Below the pieces are notes generated by a model. It saw only the letters and a list, made by a program, of their open reading frames with translations. It was not told the origin of the DNA and did no database searches. A stretch of DNA of 64,000 nt. It comes from JBALVT01 sp045110675. GTDB lineage: Bacteria > Pseudomonadota > Gammaproteobacteria > Pseudomonadales > Halieaceae. Position 1 is the stretch's first letter. Every line of letters starts with the position of its first letter. The stretch spans positions 1 through 64,000 of the forward strand of contig JBGCGJ010000015.1 of NCBI GenBank assembly GCA_045110675.1, given 5' to 3'. This document shows, in pieces, positions 16,771-24,341 of this stretch. The position numbers and the translations under genes are program-made.

Positions 16771-17661
16771 CTAGTCCTGGTTATTTTTGTCGATTGGGTA
16801 GTGTCGGATAATACGCTCGGCGAAATCTTCCATAAAGCGCTTCTTGGCATCGAGGCTGGAACGCTCGCCGAGGCTGAAGGCGAAGGGCATATTAAGACCG
16901 GAAGTCATTCCGCTGCCCTCCATGTGGGTAAAGGTCTCCAACTCGATGGGTGCGTAGAGACCCACCATGGTCTCGAAGGGCAAGTGGTCGCGTCCAGCTT
17001 CCACCCGAAGGCGATGTAACTCATTCATCAACGCCGGAACATCCTCCGGTTGGTTGCCCGCGCCAATCCATCCATCGCCAAATTTAGCCGTTCTCTGGAG
17101 CGCGAGCTTATTGGCACCCCCAATGTAGATCGGAATTTTCTCGGTCGGCGACGGACTCAATTGTATGGGTGGGAAGTCGAAAAACTCCCCGTGGTGTTCA
17201 ACCATATTGGGCTGCCAGAGTTTTTCCAGTACCTCCAGGGTTTCATCCAGGCGTTTCCCGCGAGTTTTGAAATCGACACCATACAAATCGAACTCTTCCC
17301 GCATCCAGCCGGCTCCCGCCCCGAGAATAAATCGACCCTGACTGAGAATAGAGAGCGTTGCACAAGCCTTGGCAACTTCTATAGGGTTTCGCAGTGGCAA
17401 GACGTAAACACCACAAGTGAATTTTAGCCTGGTTGTTACCGCGGCGATCGCGCCGAACAACGCCCACTGATCGGGGTATTGAGACTCGGCGGTTTGCGGC
17501 GGATAACCTGTTTCCGAATAGGGATAGTCGGGCCGCATATCCTGTGGATACAGAGCGTGATCCCCTGTCATAATCCCGTAGAAGCCTACTTCTTCCGCAA
17601 ATTTGGCGATTTCGACCAACTGATCGGTTTCGGCCCAGGTTACGGCTTGCCAAAATTTCAT
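16771..17661 (-). CDS. LLM-class F420-dependent-type oxidoreductase
   Basis: 296 residues of the luciferase-like monooxygenase superfamily, with the TIGR03619-like pattern: AEEVGFYGIMTGDHALYP, then FTCGVYVLPLRNPIEVAK, then GRFILGAGAGWMREEFDLYG. Relatives use F420 or FMN; the cofactor cannot be told from sequence alone. It is divergent from the ketosteroid isomerase at 17817, and similar genes occur with steroid catabolism clusters, so a role there is plausible. Confidence 0.83.
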   Translation of the reverse strand: MKFWQAVTWAETDQLVEIAKFAEEVGFYGIMTGDHALYPQDMRPDYPYSETGYPPQTAESQYPDQWALFGAIAAVTTRLKFTCGVYVLPLRNPIEVAKACATLSILSQGRFILGAGAGWMREEFDLYGVDFKTRGKRLDETLEVLEKLWQPNMVEHHGEFFDFPPIQLSPSPTEKIPIYIGGANKLALQRTAKFGDGWIGAGNQPEDVPALMNELHRLRVEAGRDHLPFETMVGLYAPIELETFTHMEGSGMTSGLNMPFAFSLGERSSLDAKKRFMEDFAERIIRHYPIDKNNQD

Positions 17662-17816
17662 GGTGAAGATCTCCCAGTGGTGCCTTGGCTTCGGCAGTTC
17701 AGCAAAGGTTTTTCAAAGCCGCAGCTTGATAATCCCTTGGTGATGTATTAAATTTTATATTAATCCGTTCGTATTAAAATATCAATAAACCCAGACCCAC
17801 TACATTGGAGAACCCT

Positions 17817-18209
17817 ATGCCTGTGTTGACAGACGAACATATCGCCAAGACTATGCAGACCTATGTGGACTGCATTAGCGCCGGCGATCGCGATGGCGTT
17901 GTCGCCCTTTTTGCGATTGATGCTGTCGTGGAAGACCCGATTGGATCGGATCCGGCAGTTGGCCACGCAGCCCTGAGAGAGTTTTATACAATGGCCTGTG
18001 AAAGTGTGGGGCGAATGGAGCTGGAGGGAAACCCCCGCGTTAGGGGGTCGTGGGGAGCTTGCTCAATGCTTGCCTACCCTAAGGGGGCAGAGGATGCGAT
18101 GGTGATTGAGACGCTGGATGTTATGACCTTTGACGAAATCGGAAAAATTACGTCCATGAAGGCTTTTTGGGGGGATAGCAATATGCGAGAACTCCCACCC
18201 AAAACTTGA
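17817..18209 (+). CDS. Steroid delta-isomerase (ketosteroid isomerase), NTF2 fold
   Basis: 130 residues, the usual length. Compared with Pseudomonas putida ketosteroid isomerase (Tyr16, Asp40, Asp103), this protein has Y16 and D40 at the same numbers and D101 in TLDVMTFDE at the equivalent of Asp103, followed by KITSMKAFWG as in the family. It should move the delta-5 double bond of 3-oxosteroids to delta-4. The ATG at 17817 has GGAG 6 bp upstream and is preferred over the TTG at 17805. This is good evidence that the organism handles steroids. Confidence 0.88.
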   Translation: MPVLTDEHIAKTMQTYVDCISAGDRDGVVALFAIDAVVEDPIGSDPAVGHAALREFYTMACESVGRMELEGNPRVRGSWGACSMLAYPKGAEDAMVIETLDVMTFDEIGKITSMKAFWGDSNMRELPPKT

Positions 18210-18259
18210 TATCACATGTTAGGCTCGCTCACTCATTAAGTGATTAGGAATACTGTCCT

Positions 18260-18886
18260 GTGAAATTAAAAACCTGTGTTGTACTGGTGCTGTGTCTAGT
18301 TGCCAACTCGGGCGTTCGAGCGGGAGCTGAGTCCGACGTATCCCTTGCTCTGGATACGTTTCATCGTGCCGCCGCCGAATCGAATTTCGAGACCTACAGC
18401 GAAACAATGTCAGCGGACATTGTGTTTTTGGGCACCGATGCCAATGAGCGTTGGCACTCCGGAGAATTCCGCGAGTTTGCGCGCCCGCACTTTTCCAAGG
18501 GTAACGGCTGGACTTATCGATCCACTGAACGACACATCACCATTGCTCCAGGTGGGCAAACAGCCTGGTTTGATGAACTACTGATCAACCAAAAGCTCGG
18601 TAAGTGCAGGGGCAGTGGTGTGCTTGTGCTACAAGATGGGCAGTGGAAGCTTGTGCAATACAATTTGAGCTTGCCGGTTCCCAATGAATTGGTTGCAGGA
18701 ATTGTTGCTGACATCGCTGCGTTCGAGCGAGAGGGTATCGCGCCGGAAGCGACGAGCGACGGTGCCGAGGCAGTCGTATCGAAGGAGGAAGGGCCTACTC
18801 AGGATTCTCTGAGCGAGTCTTCGGACAAGGACCCTGGCTGCCGTCAAAAAAGGCGTTTCAAAACCAATCGCAAAGCGGGCTGCTAG
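18260..18886 (+). CDS. Secreted NTF2/SnoaL-like protein
   Basis: 208 residues with a GTG start. Residues 1-22 are a signal peptide ending near VRA-GA. The middle has the DUF4440/SnoaL-like pattern: ALDTFHRAAAESNFETYSE, MSADIVFLGTDANERW, then WKLVQYNLSLPVPNEL. The last 50 residues are acidic then basic and look disordered. The function is unknown. Its stop overlaps that of the convergent rapA gene by 4 bp. Confidence 0.72.
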   Translation: MKLKTCVVLVLCLVANSGVRAGAESDVSLALDTFHRAAAESNFETYSETMSADIVFLGTDANERWHSGEFREFARPHFSKGNGWTYRSTERHITIAPGGQTAWFDELLINQKLGKCRGSGVLVLQDGQWKLVQYNLSLPVPNELVAGIVADIAAFEREGIAPEATSDGAEAVVSKEEGPTQDSLSESSDKDPGCRQKRRFKTNRKAGC

Positions 18887-21645
18887 GTGGTGACAATCAG
18901 TCTCAGGGCCTGCAATTGCAAATTGGCATGAGCAATGTGTATGGCGCACTCGTCGATCGTGTATTGCATATGATCCACCTCTTCGCGCCGAATAGAGGGG
19001 TTCACTGCCCGCAATGCTTCCAGGCGCGTTAGCTCGCCACCTAGTTCGGCTCGCATTTTCGCTTCGGCTTGAGAAAGGATGTCGCTGAGATTTTTTTCAG
19101 CTTGCGCTGTGGCCATGGTCATCTTGGTTTCAACCTCCTTGTAGACCTGCTTGATAATGGCCAAGGCTGTTGGTTTCTTTAAACGTTCCACCAAGCCGTT
19201 TAGTCGCTCATGCGGCAGTAGTTCGGAGAGATCTTTGCCGCGAGCGTCCATCAACAGGCGCATGGGAGATAGAGGTAAGAAGCGTTCGACCTGCAGGGAT
19301 TTTGGTGCAACGCAATTCACTGTGTATAGACACTCCAGCAACATGGTGCCAGCGGGGATACCTTTGAGTTTGATGGTGCCGATTGCCGCATTGCCCAGTT
19401 CTGTGGAATGAACCATTTCCATCGCTTCCACAATCATCGGGTGTTCCCAGGTGAGAAACTCAATGTCCTCTCTGGATAGAGCTTTTTCCCGATTGAAAGT
19501 CACGGTCGTTCCCTCTTCTCGCACATAGGGAAAATGGCCGGTTAGCATATGTTCAGAGGGGCGTAAAATTAGCGTTTGCTCAGAGTGGTATTCGGTTTCC
19601 ACTCCGTAGGTTTCGCACAGGGATTCGAGATACTCCTGTAGTTCATCGTTCTTTTCCTGGCCGTTTATCTCCTCAATGACCTGAGTGGCGATTTCGGGAT
19701 TACAGGAATTTCTTTCCAGCAATTTATCCCGACCCTCGCGCAACTCCAGACGCGTCTCATCCGTAAAATTCGCGGTGTCTTGAATTAGCGATTCGAAGCT
19801 GTCGTCTTTCTCCAGCAATTGACTGGTCAGTCTTGTCTCAAAATTCTGATAGATTGCAAATCCCGCCGAGCAGCTTTCCCTAAAGAGATTTAGGCCGCGG
19901 TCATACCATTCGTAGAGAGTATGTTGAGCTGTACCGGCGAGATAGGGCACATGAATCTGGATATCTTCGCTTTGTCCAATTCTGTCCAGGCGGCCAATTC
20001 GTTGTTCCAGTAGGTCTGGATTGAGTGGCAGGTCGAACAATACCAGGTGATGTGCAAACTGAAAGTTGCGGCCCTCGCTGCCGATCTCTGAACACACGAG
20101 GGTTTGCGCACCTCCCACTTCGTCGGCGAAATAGGCGGCGGCCCGGTCGCGCTCGATGATCGAAAGGCCTTCGTAGAACGCGGCCGATCGGATACCCGCG
20201 CGCATATGAAGATGATGCTCCAGCGCCAGTGCGGTGCTCGCCTGCGCACAAATTACAAGCACTTTCGCCGGTCGCAGTTCCTTCAGGGTACTTTCCAGCC
20301 AGGTAACTCTGGGGTCAAACTCCAACCAGCTATCATCCAGATAGGGTTGCTCAGGATGCAACTTTTCCGCCAGTTCAAGTTGCGCGTGAACATACTGTTC
20401 TGGAGCAGGTAGTGAATAGGAGTGGACAATGCGCTTGGGAAAACCCTTGATGGCCGCGCGGGTATTTCGAAACAACACACGGCCTGTTCCGTGTCGATCC
20501 AGTAAACTGCTGATTATTGTTTTGGCGTCTGCATTTGGATCGATATCCGCCGGCAGGCTGCTGGGGCGCTCTCCAGATTCTACCGCTTCTAGCAGCTCTC
20601 CCAGTAGGCGGAAATTGTGTTCTTCTTGCTGGAATTGTTGCAGGTCGTGAAAACGGGAGGGATCTAGCAGTCGCAGTCTGGCGAAATGGCTGGATTGTCC
20701 GATTTGTTCCGGCGTTGCTGTCAGTAATAGTAAACCAGCCGTGTTTTGTGCCAGCGACTCGACGAAGGTGTAGTCCTCACCTACTTTATCTTCAGACCAA
20801 TGCAAATGGTGTGCTTCATCGATCACCACCATGTCCCAATTGGCATTCAGAGCTTGGTTTTGTCGATCGCTTCTTTCCTTAAACAGCTCGAGGCTGCACA
20901 ACACCAACTGCTCCGCTTCAAAGGGATTGTCTTCATCCATTTCTGCGATTCGATCTTCATCGAATAGTGCAAATCGCAAATTGAATCGGCGGAGCATTTC
21001 AACTAACCATTGATGCAGCAAACTTGAGGGCACAATGATAAGAATCCGGCTGGCCCGACCCGTTAATAGCTGTTGCTGTAAAATCATTCCAGCTTCAATG
21101 GTTTTTCCCAGCCCGACTTCATCTGCCAGCAGTACCCGTGGTGCGTGGCGTTGGCCCACTTCATTGGCGATATAGATCTGGTGTGGCAGAAGGTTGGTCC
21201 TGGACCCCATTAAACCCCTTGCGCCGGAATGCTGAAGTCGATCGGCATGGGCGAAGGTGGCAAATCTCAGGACGAATTGGTGGCTCTTGTCAAAATGGCC
21301 GTTCATCAATCGCTGTTGCGGAGTCGTTAGCTGGACAAAAGAATCCAGATCAAGTTCTGAAACGGTCATTTCCTGATCGTGGTGATCTATACCCGTATAG
21401 AACAACAGGCCTTCATGCTCTTCCACATGGATTAATTTCAATTCCACATCATCAATCGTGGATATGTTGTCCCCCGCTTTAAATCGCAGCCTCGTCAGTG
21501 GTGCATTGTCCAGTGAGTAGGTGCGTTCTTCTCCCGCAGCGGGAAAGGTTACTGAGACTCTGCGTCCTTCAACCTCAATGATGATTCCCAAGCCAAGTTG
21601 TGCATCTGCATGACTGACCCAGCGTTGTCCAATGATGTATTCCAT
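18883..21645 (-). CDS. rapA: RNA polymerase-associated protein RapA
   Basis: 920 residues, close to E. coli RapA (968). The N-terminal Tudor-like region (GQRWVSHADAQLGLGIIIE) is followed by a Swi2/Snf2 ATPase with Walker A LLADEVGLGKTIEAGMIL and the DEAH box VVIDEAHHLHW. Motif VI is EQRIGRLDRIGQ, and the RapA-specific C-terminal domain follows. The protein recycles RNA polymerase after transcription. It is a single gene with a 183-bp upstream gap. Confidence 0.95.
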   Translation of the reverse strand: MEYIIGQRWVSHADAQLGLGIIIEVEGRRVSVTFPAAGEERTYSLDNAPLTRLRFKAGDNISTIDDVELKLIHVEEHEGLLFYTGIDHHDQEMTVSELDLDSFVQLTTPQQRLMNGHFDKSHQFVLRFATFAHADRLQHSGARGLMGSRTNLLPHQIYIANEVGQRHAPRVLLADEVGLGKTIEAGMILQQQLLTGRASRILIIVPSSLLHQWLVEMLRRFNLRFALFDEDRIAEMDEDNPFEAEQLVLCSLELFKERSDRQNQALNANWDMVVIDEAHHLHWSEDKVGEDYTFVESLAQNTAGLLLLTATPEQIGQSSHFARLRLLDPSRFHDLQQFQQEEHNFRLLGELLEAVESGERPSSLPADIDPNADAKTIISSLLDRHGTGRVLFRNTRAAIKGFPKRIVHSYSLPAPEQYVHAQLELAEKLHPEQPYLDDSWLEFDPRVTWLESTLKELRPAKVLVICAQASTALALEHHLHMRAGIRSAAFYEGLSIIERDRAAAYFADEVGGAQTLVCSEIGSEGRNFQFAHHLVLFDLPLNPDLLEQRIGRLDRIGQSEDIQIHVPYLAGTAQHTLYEWYDRGLNLFRESCSAGFAIYQNFETRLTSQLLEKDDSFESLIQDTANFTDETRLELREGRDKLLERNSCNPEIATQVIEEINGQEKNDELQEYLESLCETYGVETEYHSEQTLILRPSEHMLTGHFPYVREEGTTVTFNREKALSREDIEFLTWEHPMIVEAMEMVHSTELGNAAIGTIKLKGIPAGTMLLECLYTVNCVAPKSLQVERFLPLSPMRLLMDARGKDLSELLPHERLNGLVERLKKPTALAIIKQVYKEVETKMTMATAQAEKNLSDILSQAEAKMRAELGGELTRLEALRAVNPSIRREEVDHMQYTIDECAIHIAHANLQLQALRLIVTT

Positions 21646-21828
21646 TAAAAAGCATTGTTCCCTGAGTTGGTTCGATCTTGTGAGCTGCGTCGATCAAATA
21701 TTGCTAAATAGGTGCAGCCAGTTTAACACCGATTGCGGTTCTGTTTGCGAGATGAAATGGCTCGATCGCCAAAAGAGTGGGAACGACTGCATGCTCCTTG
21801 ATCTCAATTTCTCGCGCGCTCGGAAAAT

Positions 21829-22641
21829 TTAGCTATCCTGAAAAAACAGGTTCTCACTATTCAGATAAACCTGTTGGAGGAAAGTTTCAATATCCATTTC
21901 CTTGAGACCGGCAACTGTCTCGGCGATAAACGGTAGGTAGAAGGGTGCATTGGGTCTTCCCCTATAAGGTACAGGCGTCAAGTAAGGAGCATCGGTCTCC
22001 AGCACGATTTTTTCCATCGGTGTCGCTGTTACCACATCGCGGACGTTCTGCGCGCTATTGAAGGTGGTGATCCCATTAAACCCGATGCTGAAACCTTCAC
22101 TGATACAAAATTCCGCGAGCGGCAGGCCTGAGGTAAAGCTGTGGATGACGCCTCGTCCTCCCAGGCTAGCGCTGAAATTTTCCAATATGCTGCGAGTATC
22201 CTCATCGGCTTCGCGGGTGTGAATCACCACCGGCAGATTGCAATCGACCGCCATTTGCAGCTGCTTCTCAAACACTATCCGTTGCACCGCTCGGTCTGCG
22301 TGGTCGTAGAAGTAGTCCAGACCAATCTCGCCAATCGCCAGAATCTTTCGGCCGGAGCTCTCCTGGCGGATCTCGGCCTCCACGTCCGCATTGAATAACT
22401 CCGCCTCGTGGGGATGAATGCCCTGTGTGCCCCAAATGTTATCGGCGCGCTCGGTAAGGTCGCGAACCTTGGCAAGGTTTTCCGGAGAGACTGCGATGGT
22501 AATTATTTTTTCGATTCCCACCTCATTGGCCTTTGCCAGTGTTGCGCTTAGCTGCTCTGCGTCTAGATAGTCCAGATGACAATGGGTTTCTATTATCGGA
22601 GTCTCAAAGGTAGGAATCTCGCGTCGTGCTTTTTTACTCAT
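21829..22641 (-). CDS. TatD-family metal-dependent hydrolase
   Basis: 270 residues. The metal ligand motif is ETHCHLDYLD near the N-terminus, with IGEIGLDYF, VVIHTREA and VLETDAPYL following in the family order. TatD-family proteins are metal-dependent nucleases or deacylases. It lies 13 bp downstream of the yaiI-like gene on the same strand. Confidence 0.9.
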   Translation of the reverse strand: MSKKARREIPTFETPIIETHCHLDYLDAEQLSATLAKANEVGIEKIITIAVSPENLAKVRDLTERADNIWGTQGIHPHEAELFNADVEAEIRQESSGRKILAIGEIGLDYFYDHADRAVQRIVFEKQLQMAVDCNLPVVIHTREADEDTRSILENFSASLGGRGVIHSFTSGLPLAEFCISEGFSIGFNGITTFNSAQNVRDVVTATPMEKIVLETDAPYLTPVPYRGRPNAPFYLPFIAETVAGLKEMDIETFLQQVYLNSENLFFQDS

Positions 22642-22654
22642 GATCGCTCACGGC

Positions 22655-23140
22655 TCATTTGCTGGCTTTTATTTGCTGGGCCAGTAAGCGATCCAAGGCA
22701 TTCGCAAACTGCATCCGGTCATTGTGATTTAGAGGAGGGGGACCACCGCGGACTTCGCCGGTCGATCGCATCTCCTCCATAAAGTCTCGCATATTCAAAC
22801 GCGCGCCGATGTTGTTGGCGGTATACCGTTCTCCTCGGTGCGTCAGAATTAGGGCATCTTTTGCGATGAGTTCCGCTGCCAAAGGGATGTCCGACGTGAT
22901 GACAATATCGCCGCCCGCGACTTGCTCCACAATAAAATCATCGGCTACGTCAAATCCGGAGGATACCTGTAGTGATCGTATAAGCGGTGAGGGTGGCGTG
23001 GTCAAGGCATGGTTGGCCACGAGCGTTAGCTTAACTTTCAAGCGGTTCGCTGCACGAAAGAGAATTTCTTTGATGACCTTGGGGCAGGCATCCGCATCGA
23101 CCCAAATTTGAAAGCGATTTGTTGCTTCTTCTGTGTCCAC
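22655..23140 (-). CDS. YaiI/YqxD family protein (DUF188)
   Basis: 161 residues with the family signature WVDADACPKVIKEIL at the N-terminus, DIVITSDIPLAAEL in the middle and NIGARLNMRDFM near the C-terminus. The fold is PIN-like but the function is unknown. The start is GTG at 23138-23140. It probably forms an operon with the TatD gene. Confidence 0.9.
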   Translation of the reverse strand: MDTEEATNRFQIWVDADACPKVIKEILFRAANRLKVKLTLVANHALTTPPSPLIRSLQVSSGFDVADDFIVEQVAGGDIVITSDIPLAAELIAKDALILTHRGERYTANNIGARLNMRDFMEEMRSTGEVRGGPPPLNHNDRMQFANALDRLLAQQIKASK

Positions 23141-23167
23141 TGTTTCTTTAATGTCTTTAGCCTGATT

Positions 23168-24109
23168 CTATTGTTCTGCGTCGGTTCGCAGGGTCGCAAG
23201 TGTATCCAGAATCTGTGTCCAGAACCATTGATGTACTGCAGAACCTTCTGTTCGACGATGAGAAACAAGCGTGTAATCCATGGTGTACTCTCCTCCGGCA
23301 GGGAGCGGCAAGGCCACCAGGTGCTCTGCGACCGTGGTATTCTGGAGCAGCGATGCTGGGCCGGGCATAAAATAGTCCGTGGTGCGCAAAACCTCCAGAG
23401 AGGTGAGTAGGTGCGAAGTTTCCAGGCAGCTTTGGTTCTGGTTTCGCACACGATTAAAGGTATCTGAGGTGCGGACGATCTCGATCTGTTCAAGATCTGA
23501 GATATACAGGCGTATGACTGGATAATCGGCCAATCGCTTCCAGGTAATTTTGCCCTTGTTCAGAGGGTGTGCATCGCGGACCAGTATAGCGGGTGGATTG
23601 CTGGCTACGCGTTCTACACGGAAGTCATCTGAATACAGCGTCTGTTCTATTTGAATTGCAAAATCCAGCGTGCCCTTGCTCAATTGTTCCAACTGATTTT
23701 CAACGCGAGTTAGGGTCTTGATGGTCAGGCTCGGAGCGATTTTATGCAGCTTCTGGATTAATGGTGGGAGTAGGGCGACACCGATGTACTCCGACAACGC
23801 AAGCGTAATCTCACCGTTGAAGGAAGCCGGATCGAAAGTAGCGGGCGCCACCAGGTGGTTGATGTTCGTCAGAATACTCCCAAGATTTGCCGCCAATTCC
23901 TGGGCGCGTGGAGTCGGTTGTATACCGTGACTTCCGCGAATAAATAGAGGGTCACCAAATACCTGGCGTAACCGAGACAGGGTTTTACTCATGGCGGGCT
24001 GAGTGATATAAAGTCTATCAGCCGCTCGTGATACGTTTCGTTCTTCCAGCAAAACTTGTAGCGAAATCAATAGGTTAAGATCTATTTTCGCCAGTAGTTT
24101 AGTGGCCAT
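23168..24109 (-). CDS. LysR-family transcriptional regulator
   Basis: 313 residues. The N-terminal helix-turn-helix is LLEERNVSRAADRLYITQPA followed by MSKTLSRLRQ, and a substrate-binding domain follows (NGEITLALSEYIGVALLPPL). LysR regulators usually control a divergently transcribed gene. Here the divergent DNA carries only a promoter, a hairpin and a terminator without an ORF (24162-24307). The ligand is unknown. Confidence 0.9.
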   Translation of the reverse strand: MATKLLAKIDLNLLISLQVLLEERNVSRAADRLYITQPAMSKTLSRLRQVFGDPLFIRGSHGIQPTPRAQELAANLGSILTNINHLVAPATFDPASFNGEITLALSEYIGVALLPPLIQKLHKIAPSLTIKTLTRVENQLEQLSKGTLDFAIQIEQTLYSDDFRVERVASNPPAILVRDAHPLNKGKITWKRLADYPVIRLYISDLEQIEIVRTSDTFNRVRNQNQSCLETSHLLTSLEVLRTTDYFMPGPASLLQNTTVAEHLVALPLPAGGEYTMDYTLVSHRRTEGSAVHQWFWTQILDTLATLRTDAEQ

Positions 24110-24120
24110 ATTCGACCATT

Positions 24121-24135
24121 ATGAATTTGATTCAT
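24121..24135. promoter_or_regulatory. LysR-type box (T-N11-A palindrome)
   Basis: ATGAAT-TTG-ATTCAT is a perfect 15-bp palindrome containing T-N11-A. It lies 12 bp upstream of the LysR ATG and overlaps the -35 of the plus-strand promoter at 24127, as expected for a site controlling both directions. Confidence 0.55.
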
Positions 24136-24155
24136 GTACTTCATAAGGATAATAC
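24127..24155 (+). promoter_or_regulatory. Predicted plus-strand sigma70 promoter
   Basis: TTGATT (24127-24132), 17-bp spacer, TAATAC (24150-24155). The start site would be near 24162. It is divergent from the LysR gene and drives no ORF. Confidence 0.5.
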
Positions 24156-24161
24156 ATTGGA

Positions 24162-24307
24162 TCTATATCAGAGTCCTGGGTATTCTGTTCTCAAGTTGAA
24201 ATCAGACGCAGTCACGGACTGACTGATTTCCAGGTCGGCACGTTGTTTGCCGAGTCTCATCCAGGTCTACTAGAGTTTTTTTAACCCGCCTTATGGCGGG
24301 TTTTTTT
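24162..24307 (+). ncRNA. Candidate structured small RNA
   Basis: About 145 nt between a plausible promoter and a strong plus-strand terminator. There is no ATG or GTG inside. A long stem-loop occurs at 24198-24230: GAAATCAG pairs with CTGATTTC, and inside it CAGTC-ACG-GACTG forms a second 5-bp helix with a triloop. It ends 34 bp before the 3' end of the oppositely oriented MalT-like gene. I do not recognise the RNA family. Transcription is predicted only. Confidence 0.5.
24283..24307 (+). terminator. Strong rho-independent terminator (plus strand)
   Basis: AACCCGCC-TTAT-GGCGGGTT followed by T7. The minus strand lacks a T run after the stem, so it serves plus-strand transcription, yet no plus-strand gene precedes it. 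Confidence 0.8.
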
Positions 24308-24341
24308 ATGGGTTTGGATAGTAGGGTAGGCCTGTTACCGA

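Noticed and set aside
17740..17785. Repeated TATTAA motifs before the ketosteroid isomerase gene
   Set aside because: AT-rich promoter DNA gives such repeats easily. No consistent symmetry, and no match to the TNNAACNNGTTNNA steroid-repressor pattern I know.
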